A stretch of 39,789 nt of DNA from a virus. Of the stretch, positions 7,071 through 15,798 are shown piece after piece. The DNA lies in the IMG/VR virus record IMGVR_UViG_3300020281_000053, positions 1 through 39,789 of that record. The stretch is one strand, 5' to 3'. The translations under genes were made by a program, and so were the position numbers. Position 1 is the first letter of the stretch, and the number at the start of each line of letters is the position of its first letter. Below the pieces are notes generated by a model, which was not told the origin of the DNA, did not search any database, and saw only the letters and a program-made list of their open reading frames with translations.

Positions 7071-9842
7071 ATGGCATCAACGCAGCTTTCACCAGGTGTT
7101 GTTGTACTGGAAAGAGATCTAACTAACGTCGTTAACGCTACAGTAGATAATGTAGCAGCACTCGTTGGTAGTTTTGAAAAAGGACCAGTAGAGCAAATCG
7201 TCTCGGTAACTAGTGAGAAAGAGCTTCTCGCAATATTTGGTAGACCAAGTAACTCAAACTTTGAGTATTGGTTTAGTGCAGCACAATATCTTCTTTATGG
7301 TGGCACCATGAAGATTGTCCGTGCAATGAGCAACTCACTTAAGAATGCCATTGACACAGCACAGTTTACAAACACAGTCTTCAGTGCAACTGATACAACT
7401 TTAACAGTTACATCTACAACTGATTTCGACGTCGCAGATCTACTATTGATCGACGCTGAAATTATGGCGATCGGATCTGTAACTGGTAACGACGCAGTTG
7501 TTACTCGTGCACAACTACAAACATCTGGGGTTTCACACGCAGCAGGATCACAAGTCACACTGATTGAAACATCAGGCACATCTTCTACTATTAACGAAGG
7601 TGGGACATATACGGACTCTGATACAACATTAACGGTTGCTTCTGCATCTACACTTGGTGCAGGTACAAACTCCTACATTAGGGTTGATGATGAGATTCTT
7701 CAAGTTACTGGTGTTGTAGGTAATAACCTTACAGTAACTCGTGGAGCACTAAGCACAACTGCTGCTGCACACACTGACGGATCAACTGTTACACTCCTAA
7801 CAGTATCAACAAACAAGACAACAATTAATGAGCAGACATCTACTGGTATCACCGCTCCATTAATTAAGAATCTAGATGCATACGAGTCAACAGTTAAAGA
7901 TGCTTCTAACAACTGGAAGTGGGCAAGTAAAACTGCAGGCACACACGGTAACAGCATTAGAGTCGTAGTAACAGACTCAGGTGCTGATCAGGTGTTATAC
8001 CTAGCACAACCAGGATCTGCTGAGTGGGAATTCGCATCAGGTGCGGAAGTTTCTTACTCCGCTGCTAATATCTTCGGTAAAGTCTACTCTTACACAGTTG
8101 TCATTACACTTGAAGAGAATTCAACTTTAGTTGGTAACTTCGCTGCAGGTAACTTCTATACTGGACTATCTGGTAACATCACTGGTGGTATCGTTGCATA
8201 CGACAAGGAAACACAGAAACTTGAAGTAAGTATTGATAACACTGCATCAGACTACTGGGAAGTTGGCGACACAATTACTGAGTTGGCAAACAATGGTGGA
8301 TCACCTGGATCTGCATCTGGCACATCAGGTAAGATTCTATCTATCTCAAGAGAATTAAGAGTATCTCTAAACAAAACATCACCTCTATTCCAAGCAAACC
8401 AAACTGTAACTGACGGAAACGCTGCTACTGTATCTGCTATCGCAGTCGCTAGTGACTATGAGTCAAGAATGTATGGTTACAACCAGAAGTGGATCAACGT
8501 TGCTCCAAGACCTGGCACATCAGCATGGGCAGATGAGCGTGGTGGATACAGAGACTTGTTACACGTCCTCATCATTGATGGAGACGGAGCACTAACAGGC
8601 ACACCTGGCTCACTACTAGAGAAATTCACAAACCTATCTAAAGCATCAGACGCTAAGTCACCACAAGGTGAGTCACTATACTACGTCGATGTTTTAATGA
8701 ATCAATCCTCCTATGTTTACTGGGGATCACACGAAACCGCTAACATCTTTGATCGCTCTGGCACAGCCGACGGATCATGGGGTGGAAGCGTAGTAAACCG
8801 TGACTTTGACTTGATCAAGGCAGATGCTGCACTATACGGTGGAGATAACATCACTGGTCTTGATCCAAATAGTATTCCTGTTATCGGGACAAAGAATAAC
8901 GGCACCGTCAAGTATCACCTACAAGGTGGAGTAGACGGATATACTGTTGACAGACCTTCACTTCTATCAGGTTACGACCTATTCAGCGATGCTGAAACAG
9001 AAGAAGTGGATTACGTCCTCATGGGTCCTTCCATGAGTAACATGAGCGATACAATCGCTAAGGCACAAAAGGTAATCGACATTGCAAGCACTCGTAAAGA
9101 TTGCATGGCATTCATCTCACCTTATCGTGGCGATGTTATTGGAATCGCATCAGTAGGAGATATCGTTGACAAGACTGTAAGTTTCTTTGATCAACTATCA
9201 TCTTCCTCATACGCAGTATTTGACAGTAACTACAAATACATCTATGACCGTTATAACGATGTCTATCGTTACATTCCATGTAATGCTGACGTTGCAGGTC
9301 TAACACTTAGCACAACTCTAAATCAGGAGCCATGGTTCTCACCTGCAGGTTTCAATAGAGGTCAACTTCGTAACGCAGTTAAACTTGCTTACTCACCTCT
9401 AAAAGATCACAGAGACAGACTATACGCTGCTAGAGTTAACCCAGTTGTTGCATTCCCTGGCGAAGGAATCGTCCTCTTCGGAGACAAGACTGCACTAGCA
9501 TATCAGTCTGCATTCGACAGAATCAACGTGAGACGCCTTTTCTTAGTATTAGAAAAAGCAATCGCACAGGCTGCTAAGACACAACTCTTTGAATTGAATG
9601 ATGAGTTTACTCGTCAAGGTTTCAAGAATATCGTAGAACCTTTCATGAGATCCGTACAATCACGTCGTGGTGTTACTGATTTCTTGGTTGTCTGTGATAG
9701 CACAAACAACCCTCCTGAGTCTATTGACAGAGGAGAATTCTACGCTGAGATCTTCATCAAACCTACTAGATCTATTAACTTCATTACACTTACCTTTACA
9801 GCAACAAGGACAGGAGCTAGCTTCTCTGAAGTTGCAACCTAA
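7071..9842 (+). CDS. gp18: Tail sheath protein gp18
   Basis: Contractile sheath subunit that polymerises around the gp19 tube and contracts to drive the tube through the host envelope. The N-terminus STQLSPGVVVLERDLTN and the C-terminal domain (from ~residue 760: PWFSPAGFNRG, then VNPVVAFPGEGIVLFGDKTA and VRRLFLVLEKAI) are sheath hallmarks; the C-terminal part forms the assembly interface. At 923 residues it is far longer than T4 gp18 (659). The surplus is surface insertions, including two tandem copies of a ~65-residue beta domain (~100-165 and ~178-243), each with a DTTLTV start and an end like GSQVTLIE/GSTVTLLT. A GGAG-type ribosome-binding site precedes the start (taggag). Confidence 0.96.
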   Translation: MASTQLSPGVVVLERDLTNVVNATVDNVAALVGSFEKGPVEQIVSVTSEKELLAIFGRPSNSNFEYWFSAAQYLLYGGTMKIVRAMSNSLKNAIDTAQFTNTVFSATDTTLTVTSTTDFDVADLLLIDAEIMAIGSVTGNDAVVTRAQLQTSGVSHAAGSQVTLIETSGTSSTINEGGTYTDSDTTLTVASASTLGAGTNSYIRVDDEILQVTGVVGNNLTVTRGALSTTAAAHTDGSTVTLLTVSTNKTTINEQTSTGITAPLIKNLDAYESTVKDASNNWKWASKTAGTHGNSIRVVVTDSGADQVLYLAQPGSAEWEFASGAEVSYSAANIFGKVYSYTVVITLEENSTLVGNFAAGNFYTGLSGNITGGIVAYDKETQKLEVSIDNTASDYWEVGDTITELANNGGSPGSASGTSGKILSISRELRVSLNKTSPLFQANQTVTDGNAATVSAIAVASDYESRMYGYNQKWINVAPRPGTSAWADERGGYRDLLHVLIIDGDGALTGTPGSLLEKFTNLSKASDAKSPQGESLYYVDVLMNQSSYVYWGSHETANIFDRSGTADGSWGGSVVNRDFDLIKADAALYGGDNITGLDPNSIPVIGTKNNGTVKYHLQGGVDGYTVDRPSLLSGYDLFSDAETEEVDYVLMGPSMSNMSDTIAKAQKVIDIASTRKDCMAFISPYRGDVIGIASVGDIVDKTVSFFDQLSSSSYAVFDSNYKYIYDRYNDVYRYIPCNADVAGLTLSTTLNQEPWFSPAGFNRGQLRNAVKLAYSPLKDHRDRLYAARVNPVVAFPGEGIVLFGDKTALAYQSAFDRINVRRLFLVLEKAIAQAAKTQLFELNDEFTRQGFKNIVEPFMRSVQSRRGVTDFLVVCDSTNNPPESIDRGEFYAEIFIKPTRSINFITLTFTATRTGASFSEVAT

Positions 9843-9851
9843 GTAAACCGT

Positions 9852-9867
9852 GCTACGACTTCGTAGT
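9852..9867 (+). other. Small hairpin between gp18 and gp19
   Basis: CTACG-ACTT-CGTAG can form a 5-bp stem (6 with a G-U pair) in the 53-base gap between sheath and tube genes. There is no following T-run, so it is not a terminator. An RNA-stability or processing element is possible; it could also be chance. Confidence 0.35.
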
Positions 9868-9895
9868 CAATTCACTAAAATAGGAGACACTTAAA

Positions 9896-10543
9896 ATGGC
9901 AGTAAACAACGTCGAAGGGGGGCAGATTAACTCTCCTATTTTCGACTTTAGAAATAAGATAGGCGATCTTGCCCGCCCTAATCTGTTCCAAGTAGAGTTA
10001 ACATTCCCTCAACTTACAGCAAACGCTAACATCGGTGGAAGCGGTGGAGCAGCAGACGCAGCAGAATCAGAAGCAGCACAAGCACCTTTCGGTGGAAACC
10101 TTGCAACACTTCTAGTTAAAGCAGCAAACATCCCCGCATCAACAGTTGGTGTAATTGAAGTTCCTTACAGAGGAAGGACAATTAAAATTGCAGGAGACAG
10201 GACATTCGAACCATGGACTGTTACTGTATTAAACGACGCTAACTTCGTTATCAGAAATCAGTTGGAGAATTGGTCAACACAGATCCAAGCACTACAACAA
10301 AACTTCCAGTCATTCGACTCACCTGCTAACTATCAAACAAATGCTATTGTCCGTCAGTATGACAGACAGTCTGAGCAAACCAGAGCATATAAGTTTGAAG
10401 GTATCTGGCCAAGTAACATCTCAGCAATCGATCTTGCATGGGATAGCAACGACACACCAGAAGAATACACAGTTGAGTTTCAGGTTCAGTACTGGACTTA
10501 TGCGTCAGACGTTAACGCAGCACATCACGTTCCTAAAAACTAG
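9896..10543 (+). CDS. gp19: Tail tube protein gp19
   Basis: Tube subunit forming the inner conduit of the tail. 215 residues against 163 in T4. The typical features are FDFRNKIGDLARPNLFQVELTFP at the start, then AANIPASTVGVIEVPYRGRTIKIAGDR, FEPWTVTVLND and RAYKFEGIWPSNISAIDLAWDS (each shared widely by myovirus tube proteins). A Gly/Ala/Glu-rich loop at ~47-65 (GGSGGAADAAESEAAQAP) is an insertion. The ribosome-binding site TAGGAGA lies 10 bases upstream. It has no promoter of its own and is presumably co-transcribed with gp18. Confidence 0.96.
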   Translation: MAVNNVEGGQINSPIFDFRNKIGDLARPNLFQVELTFPQLTANANIGGSGGAADAAESEAAQAPFGGNLATLLVKAANIPASTVGVIEVPYRGRTIKIAGDRTFEPWTVTVLNDANFVIRNQLENWSTQIQALQQNFQSFDSPANYQTNAIVRQYDRQSEQTRAYKFEGIWPSNISAIDLAWDSNDTPEEYTVEFQVQYWTYASDVNAAHHVPKN

Positions 10544-10555
10544 TTTTTGGAAGTC

Positions 10556-10563
10556 GCTAAATA
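10556..10563 (+). promoter_or_regulatory. Late promoter variant GCTAAATA before gp20
   Basis: Late-type octamer in the 44-base gap between gp19 and gp20, 25 bases before the portal start. The same octamer occurs on the minus strand at 37379-37386. Confidence 0.6.
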
Positions 10564-10587
10564 ACTATAACCTAGTTACATTTTTGA

Positions 10588-12213
10588 ATGGCACAATTAT
10601 TTGGTTATTCTCTTGATCGCAAGAAGAAGGGCTCTTTAGCTAAGGGTCCTTCTTTCGTGCGTAAAGATAGTGAGGACGCTGCCGAACCCATTGTAGCAGG
10701 TGGTTACTTTGGTCAGTATGTAGATTTTGGAGACAAAGAGTCATCCAAAGGTACAGAAATGGATCTCATTGGTAGATATCGTGAGATGTCTCTGCACCCA
10801 GAAGCGGATGCAGCAATCAATGATGTCGTAAATGAAGCGATTGCAGGTGAATTAGATGATCACCCTATTGATCTAGAGTTATCAAACCTGCAAGCAAGTG
10901 ATACTCTTAAGAAAAGAATTAGAGAAGAGTTTGAAAACGTCTTATCTCTATTAGACTTTGACAGAAGAGCATACGATATTTTCCGTAGATGGTATATCGA
11001 TGGTAGACTTTTCTACCATAAGATGATTAATCCTGATAAACCTTCCGAAGGTATTACAGAATTAAGGTATATCGATCCACGCAAAATTAAAAAGGTTGTC
11101 GAATTTGACAGAGGAAAAGGCGGATCAGGTTTAGCAAACGGACCTGGCGATCCGCAAGGAGAATCATTAGTACCCAAGTCACTTGAGTATTACATCTATG
11201 CTCCTAAAGGACTCCGTGGATTTGAAAACAAAGGTGTAAAGATTGCACCTGACGCTATCTGTTATGTCCACTCTGGTAAGAGGGACATGAATAGAAATAT
11301 TGTTTTATCTCACCTACATAAAGCAATCAAAGCACTCAATCAACTAAGAATGATTGAGGATTCTCTGGTTATCTATCGTCTATCCAGAGCACCCGAAAGA
11401 AGAATCTTCTATATCGATGTAGGAAACTTACCTAAGCAAAAAGCAGAGCAATATCTCCGCGAGGTAATGAGTCGATACAGAAACAAACTAGTGTATAACG
11501 CAGACACTGGTGAGATTCGAGACGACAAGAAATTCATGTCTATGCTAGAAGATTTCTGGTTACCAAGACGTGAAGGTGGTAGAGGCACAGAGATATCTAC
11601 ATTGCCAGGTGGACAAAACCTAGGTGAATTGGAAGATGTCAAGTATTTCCAGAAGAAATTATATCGTGCACTCAACGTACCTGAGTCTAGATTAGAGTCT
11701 GACTCAAGCTTCAACCTAGGAAGATCCGCTGAGATCACTAGAGATGAAGTTAAATTCCAAAAATTCATAGTCCGTCTCCGCAAGAGATTTAGTGATCTAT
11801 TCAATGATCTACTAAAAACTCAGTTAGTCCTTAAAGGTGTATGCACCTTGGAAGAATGGGATGATATGAAGGAGCATATTCAATACGATTACGTTGCGGA
11901 TAACTACTTCTCGGAGCTCAAAGCACAGGAAATCCTAACGGAAAGAATGGCTTTGTTACAGCAAATGGATCCATACGCAGGTAAATATTTCTCACTTGAG
12001 TATCTAAGACGTCAAATACTCCGTCAAACAGAGATGGAATTCAACGAAATAGATAAGCAAATGGATGAAGAAATGAAGTCTGGACAATTAGTCTCTCCAG
12101 TACAGATGCAGCAGTTAGAATTGCAGCAAATGGAGATGGCATTACAACCCCCAGAGCCTGATCCTGCACAGCAGGGAATAGATCCCGCAGACTACGATAA
12201 AGGAAATATATAA
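10588..12213 (+). CDS. gp20: Portal protein gp20
   Basis: Dodecameric portal ring at the head vertex: it nucleates prohead assembly, docks gp17 and joins the tail. 541 residues (T4: 524). Family features include GRYREMSLHPEADAAINDVVNEAI (residues ~62-85), LRYIDPRKIKKV, ALNQLRMIEDSLVIYRLSRAPERRIFYIDVGNLP (~250-285), the DFWLPRREGGRGTEISTLPGG segment, and LNVPESRL near the crown. The glutamine-rich C-terminus (MQQLELQQMEMAL) is common in cyanophages. No strong ribosome-binding site precedes the start. gp20 is a widely used cyanophage marker gene. Confidence 0.97.
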   Translation: MAQLFGYSLDRKKKGSLAKGPSFVRKDSEDAAEPIVAGGYFGQYVDFGDKESSKGTEMDLIGRYREMSLHPEADAAINDVVNEAIAGELDDHPIDLELSNLQASDTLKKRIREEFENVLSLLDFDRRAYDIFRRWYIDGRLFYHKMINPDKPSEGITELRYIDPRKIKKVVEFDRGKGGSGLANGPGDPQGESLVPKSLEYYIYAPKGLRGFENKGVKIAPDAICYVHSGKRDMNRNIVLSHLHKAIKALNQLRMIEDSLVIYRLSRAPERRIFYIDVGNLPKQKAEQYLREVMSRYRNKLVYNADTGEIRDDKKFMSMLEDFWLPRREGGRGTEISTLPGGQNLGELEDVKYFQKKLYRALNVPESRLESDSSFNLGRSAEITRDEVKFQKFIVRLRKRFSDLFNDLLKTQLVLKGVCTLEEWDDMKEHIQYDYVADNYFSELKAQEILTERMALLQQMDPYAGKYFSLEYLRRQILRQTEMEFNEIDKQMDEEMKSGQLVSPVQMQQLELQQMEMALQPPEPDPAQQGIDPADYDKGNI

Positions 12214-12216
12214 ATA
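12209..12216 (+). promoter_or_regulatory. Late promoter TATAAATA before prohead core gene
   Basis: Exact T4 late octamer overlapping the last codons of gp20, 22 bases before the next start codon. The resulting leader is AU-only around the start (tattttgttattattatg) and lacks a Shine-Dalgarno sequence. Confidence 0.7.
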
Positions 12217-12237
12217 ACTACATATTTTGTTATTATT

Positions 12238-12495
12238 ATGCCTACACAAGCAGCCCTAGATATAGTTAACGCATTATTTGCAGGAAAGAAGGACGTAAGT
12301 GATTACGTTGCTACTGGAATGAAAACTACTGCTGTTGACGCAATCGATGCTAGGAAAGCAGAGGTTGGTAAGACTATTCTTACACCTGAGCCTCCTGAGG
12401 AGGAAGAGGTAGAGCAACCCGAAGCATCAACTGAAACTGAAACTGAAGTAACACCAGAGGAATCTACAGATGAAACTGATCAGGGAGGAAATTGA
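12238..12495 (+). CDS. Prohead core protein (gp67/gp68-like)
   Basis: An 85-residue protein between gp20 and gp21, the position of gp67 and gp68 in T4. The N-terminal half is a helical segment (ALDIVNALFAGKKDVSDYV; MKTTAVDAIDARKAEVGKTIL), and the C-terminal half is a Glu/Thr/Pro-rich acidic tail (PEPPEEEEVEQPEAS...). This two-part layout matches T4 gp67, an internal core protein cleaved by gp21 during maturation. Assignment rests on position, size and composition, not strong identity. It overlaps gp21 by 26 bases. Confidence 0.7.
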   Translation: MPTQAALDIVNALFAGKKDVSDYVATGMKTTAVDAIDARKAEVGKTILTPEPPEEEEVEQPEASTETETEVTPEESTDETDQGGN

Positions 12496-13117
12496 GACCG
12501 CTAAGGTTTTGATAACCGAAGGAAAAGACGGAAAGAAAAAACACTTCATAGAAGGTGTGTTTCTTCAAGGTGCGATCAAAAATAGAAATGGTCGTATGTA
12601 TCCTGTCCCTACACTTCAGCGAGAAGTTGATAAATATAACGAATCATACATTAAAAAAGGACGTGCACTAGGAGAATTGGGTCACCCTGATGGTCCTACA
12701 ATTAACTTAGACCGCGTGTCACACTTAATTACCTCATTAAAGAATGAAGGTAATAACTTTATTGGAAGAGCGAGAATCCTCGACACTCCTATGGGTAACA
12801 TTGCTAAGAATCTTCTAGACGAAGGTGTAAAACTTGGCGTTTCCTCTAGAGGACTGGGGACAATCAAAGAAGAAAACGGTATGAAAGTCGTAATGGATGA
12901 CTTTATGCTCGCAACTGCAGCAGATATTGTTGCCGATCCATCAGCACCCGACGCTTTTGTCGATGGTATTATGGAAGGAAAAGAATGGATTTACGCAAAT
13001 GGTGCCATTCATGAGCAAACAATAGAGCAAATCCGCAAGAGAATTCATACTGCAGAGAGGTCACAAATGGAGGAAAGGAAGCTTTCCGCGTTTAGTGACT
13101 ACCTTCAAAGTTTCTAA
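12470..13117 (+). CDS. gp21: Prohead core protease gp21
   Basis: Serine protease of the herpesvirus-assemblin-like fold that cleaves scaffold, core and capsid proteins after (L/I)xE during prohead maturation and then destroys itself. 215 residues (T4: 212). The catalytic His is H72 in GELGHPDG and the nucleophile lies in GVSSRG (S125 or S126). FLQGAIKNRNGRMYP at the N-terminus and DFMLATAADIVADPSAPDAFV (~143-163) are typical of the family. Starts inside the previous gene, indicating coupling. Confidence 0.95.
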   Translation: MKLIREEIETAKVLITEGKDGKKKHFIEGVFLQGAIKNRNGRMYPVPTLQREVDKYNESYIKKGRALGELGHPDGPTINLDRVSHLITSLKNEGNNFIGRARILDTPMGNIAKNLLDEGVKLGVSSRGLGTIKEENGMKVVMDDFMLATAADIVADPSAPDAFVDGIMEGKEWIYANGAIHEQTIEQIRKRIHTAERSQMEERKLSAFSDYLQSF

Positions 13118-13119
13118 TA

Positions 13120-13127
13120 TATAAATA
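13120..13127 (+). promoter_or_regulatory. Late promoter TATAAATA before gp22
   Basis: Exact T4 late octamer immediately after the gp21 stop, 39 bases before the scaffold start. It probably also supplies transcripts for the major capsid gene, which shows no promoter of its own. Confidence 0.7.
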
Positions 13128-13165
13128 ACTATAGCAATTACCGCCCTTTGTACACTTAGGAGACA

Positions 13166-14221
13166 ATGATGTCTAAAATTGAAGAAAAAACACTGGATGA
13201 AAACGCAGTTACTGCAAACGCCAAACCTGCGGATCCGATGCCAAAATCTGAAGCTGGCACACCTGGTCAGGGTGGATACCAAGACCTTGGTGGACCTACA
13301 CCTCAGAACTCAAAACCTGATGATGACTCTAACAAGTACAAGACAGGTGGCGGACCTACTGCTACACCTCCTCAGACTAAACCATCTGATGCAAGTGGAC
13401 AGAAGGCAGAGTTTAGCACAAAGGGCGATGTCAAGGCGGGACATGAGCCTGAAGGTGACGTAATTGCTGAAGACGAAGCACAGAAAGAAGAGGAAGTAAT
13501 CGAAGTAGATCTTTCTGCTGATGTGCAGGCTCTTACAGAAGGCGAAGACCTAAGTGAAGAATTCAAAGAGAAAGCAAAGACTATCTTTGAAGCAGCGGTT
13601 GTTACTCGTCTAAACGAAGAACTAGGACGTATGCATGATGAGTATGCAAAAGTCTTAGAAGAAGAAATTGAAAAAGTCAAGACTGACCTTGCAGAGAAGG
13701 TTGACGACTACCTCTCATATTCAGTTAAAAACTGGATGGATACCAATTCCCTTGCTATTGAGCACGGTATCAAGAATGAGATGGCAGAAAACGTCCTTGA
13801 CGGAATCAAAAAAGTTTTCGTGGAGAATCACATTGAGCTCCCCGAAGAAAAACTTGATTTAGTAGATGAAATGACATCTCAACTAGATCAAATGGAAACA
13901 AAACTCAACCAGTCAATCGAAGAGAATGTTACTCTTAACAAAGAGATTGGCGGCTATATTAAGAATGGGATTGTGAATGAAGCGTCCGAGGGTTTGACCC
14001 TTTCGCAACGCGAAAAACTGTCTACTCTCGCAGAGGCTGTTGAGTTTAATGATGCTGAGAGTTACAAAAAGCAAATCCAAACACTCAGAGAGTCTTACTT
14101 CTCATCTAAGTCACCAGAAGCTGCAACTGCACCTTCCGCTGACACTGAGGTAGAGAATGTAGAACCTATCAATGAGGGAATGGACGCTTATGTAAAAGCT
14201 CTCTCCCGTTGGTCCAAATAA
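13166..14221 (+). CDS. gp22: Prohead scaffold protein gp22
   Basis: Main scaffold on which the gp23 shell assembles; degraded by gp21 before packaging. 351 residues against 269 in T4. The N-terminal ~100 residues are low-complexity Pro/Gly/Thr-rich, unlike T4. The rest is acidic and coiled-coil-like (~120-300), with EEFKEKAKTIFEAAVVTRLNEEL typical of gp22. Near the end, PINEGMDAYVKALSRW contains an (I)xE gp21 site (INE), which would release the C-terminal peptide; LTEG near residue 115 is another. Ribosome-binding site TTAGGAGA; the second ATG (13169) is an equally good start. Confidence 0.92.
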   Translation: MMSKIEEKTLDENAVTANAKPADPMPKSEAGTPGQGGYQDLGGPTPQNSKPDDDSNKYKTGGGPTATPPQTKPSDASGQKAEFSTKGDVKAGHEPEGDVIAEDEAQKEEEVIEVDLSADVQALTEGEDLSEEFKEKAKTIFEAAVVTRLNEELGRMHDEYAKVLEEEIEKVKTDLAEKVDDYLSYSVKNWMDTNSLAIEHGIKNEMAENVLDGIKKVFVENHIELPEEKLDLVDEMTSQLDQMETKLNQSIEENVTLNKEIGGYIKNGIVNEASEGLTLSQREKLSTLAEAVEFNDAESYKKQIQTLRESYFSSKSPEAATAPSADTEVENVEPINEGMDAYVKALSRWSK

Positions 14222-14253
14222 TCAATCCACATCCTTAACGAGGTATCACACAA

Positions 14254-15600
14254 ATGTTCAATTCTGAGCACTTGCAGGAGAAGTGGAACCCTATCCTAAC
14301 TCACGGAGATCTACCAGAGATCAAAGATAGTTACAGAAAGGCAGTTACCGCAGTCCTCCTAGAGAACCAAGAAAAATTTATTAAGGAAGAAGCTGGTGTA
14401 TTGACCGAAGCCGCTCCTACTATGTCTGCAGGTACTGCAGGTTTCAGTGGTAGTAGCACAGCTACAGGTCCAGTCGCAGGTTTCGACCCAGTTCTCATTT
14501 CATTGATCCGTAGATCAATGCCTAAGTTGATCGCATATGACATCGCAGGCGTTCAACCAATGACAGGTCCTACAGGACTTATCTTTGCGATGAGATCACG
14601 CTACGGCACAAACCGTACAGCAGGATCAGAAGCATTCTTCAACGAAGCAGATTCAGAGTTTTCAGCAGAAAACGCAGCATCTGACCTAGGAAGGACTGCT
14701 CAATCAGGAAGTAATCCAGGTCTTCTAAATGACTCTGGCACATACACCTTCTCAGGTGGTATGCCAACAGCTGAGTCTGAAGCATTGGGTGACGCTTCTG
14801 GTAACCAATTCGCTGAGATGAACTTCAGCATTGAGAAAGTTACTGTGACTGCGAAGTCCAGAGCACTCAAGGCAGAGTATTCTCTAGAATTGGCACAAGA
14901 CCTTAAGGCAGTACACGGTTTAGACGCTGAGTCTGAATTGGCAAACATCCTCTCAACTGAGGTACTTGCTGAGATCAACCGTGAAGTTGTAAGATCTGTA
15001 TACAAAGTCGCAAGACCTGGTGCACAGAATAATACAGCAACTGCAGGTATCTTTGACCTAGACGTTGACTCCAACGGTAGATGGTCAGTTGAGAAGTTTA
15101 AAGGTCTTCTATTCCAGATCGAGAGAGACATGAATGCAATCGGGCATGAAACTCGTCGTGGAAAGGGTAACATCCTCATCTGCTCAGCAGACGTGGCTAG
15201 TGCTCTATCAATGGCAGGTGTCCTAGATTACACTCCAGCTCTTGCAGGAAACAGCAACTTACTTCCAGATGACAACAGCAGCACTCTTGCTGGTACATTA
15301 AACGGTAGAATCAAGGTTTATGTTGATCCATATTCAGCAAACGTAAGTGACAGACACTTCTACGTTGGTGGATACAAAGGATCATCTGCATACGATGCAG
15401 GAATCTTCTACTGCCCATATGTCCCACTACAGATGGTCAGAGCTGTGGGTCAGGATACATTCCAGCCAAAAATCGGGTTTAAGACTCGTTATGGCATGGT
15501 TGCTAACCCATTTGCTGAAGGCACAGACCAAGGTGGCGGAGATCTTGATGCTAACAAGAACCGTTACTACAGACGTGTGCTAGTTGACAACTTAATGTAA
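14254..15600 (+). CDS. gp23: Major capsid protein gp23
   Basis: HK97-fold shell protein, 448 residues (T4: 521). Hallmarks: SLIRRSMPKLIAYDIAGVQPMTGPTGLIFAMRSRYG (from ~residue 85), AKSRALKAEYSLELAQDLKAVHGLDAESEL, the INREVV motif and, near the end, FQPKIGFKTRYGMVANPFAEG. A gp21 cleavage site LTE (50-52) followed by A53 fits removal of a ~52-residue propeptide (65 in T4). No promoter is seen in the 32-base gap after gp22. A strong terminator follows, as expected for the most abundant late message. Confidence 0.98.
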   Translation: MFNSEHLQEKWNPILTHGDLPEIKDSYRKAVTAVLLENQEKFIKEEAGVLTEAAPTMSAGTAGFSGSSTATGPVAGFDPVLISLIRRSMPKLIAYDIAGVQPMTGPTGLIFAMRSRYGTNRTAGSEAFFNEADSEFSAENAASDLGRTAQSGSNPGLLNDSGTYTFSGGMPTAESEALGDASGNQFAEMNFSIEKVTVTAKSRALKAEYSLELAQDLKAVHGLDAESELANILSTEVLAEINREVVRSVYKVARPGAQNNTATAGIFDLDVDSNGRWSVEKFKGLLFQIERDMNAIGHETRRGKGNILICSADVASALSMAGVLDYTPALAGNSNLLPDDNSSTLAGTLNGRIKVYVDPYSANVSDRHFYVGGYKGSSAYDAGIFYCPYVPLQMVRAVGQDTFQPKIGFKTRYGMVANPFAEGTDQGGGDLDANKNRYYRRVLVDNLM

Positions 15601-15622
15601 ATTGTCAGTATATACAGACAGG

Positions 15623-15650
15623 GGCACCTCTCCGAGGTGCCTTTTTTATT
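15623..15650 (+). terminator. Intrinsic terminator after gp23
   Basis: Perfect 8-bp GC-rich stem GGCACCTC/GAGGTGCC with a 3-base loop and a following TTTTTTATT. The clearest rho-independent terminator in the window, 22 bases after the capsid stop codon. Confidence 0.93.
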
Positions 15651-15657
15651 AGGCGAT

Positions 15658-15665
15658 CATAAATA
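15658..15665 (+). promoter_or_regulatory. Late promoter CATAAATA after the gp23 terminator
   Basis: Late-type octamer 8 bases beyond the terminator T-run, 21 bases before a micro-gene. It restarts late transcription for the small genes leading to gp3. Confidence 0.6.
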
Positions 15666-15685
15666 CAGCAACTAACAAAATAGAC

Positions 15686-15769
15686 ATGGTAGCAGAGGTT
15701 ACATATTACGTTATGCTTTTCCTAATATTGGGATTATTTACCATCTACCTATTGCGTTTGGGTGCATAA
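15686..15769 (+). CDS. 27-residue membrane peptide
   Basis: ATG 15686 opens a short frame encoding almost only a transmembrane helix (TYYVMLFLILGLFTIYLL) with a single terminal Arg. It sits alone between a late promoter and the next gene. The hydrophobic composition and a promoter 20 bases upstream support expression, but there is no strong ribosome-binding site. Confidence 0.45.
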   Translation: MVAEVTYYVMLFLILGLFTIYLLRLGA

Positions 15770-15780
15770 TATAGTAAGAT
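15752..15780 (+). promoter_or_regulatory. Possible sigma70 promoter before the uvsY-uvsW region
   Basis: TTGCGT, a 17-base spacer and TAAGAT, 18 bases before ATG 15799. A weak -35 (3 of 6 certain) makes this tentative, but an early promoter downstream of the gp23 terminator is expected for uvsY and uvsW. Confidence 0.3.
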
Positions 15781-15798
15781 ATAAAAAACTTATCACAT

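Noticed and set aside
10341-10616. Second-frame ORF overlapping the gp19 end and gp20 start
   Set aside because: Mostly inside gp19 in another frame; composition unlike a protein and no ribosome-binding site.
14700-15179. Long minus-strand frame opposite gp23
   Set aside because: Antisense shadow of the highly conserved capsid gene; no ribosome-binding site or promoter.
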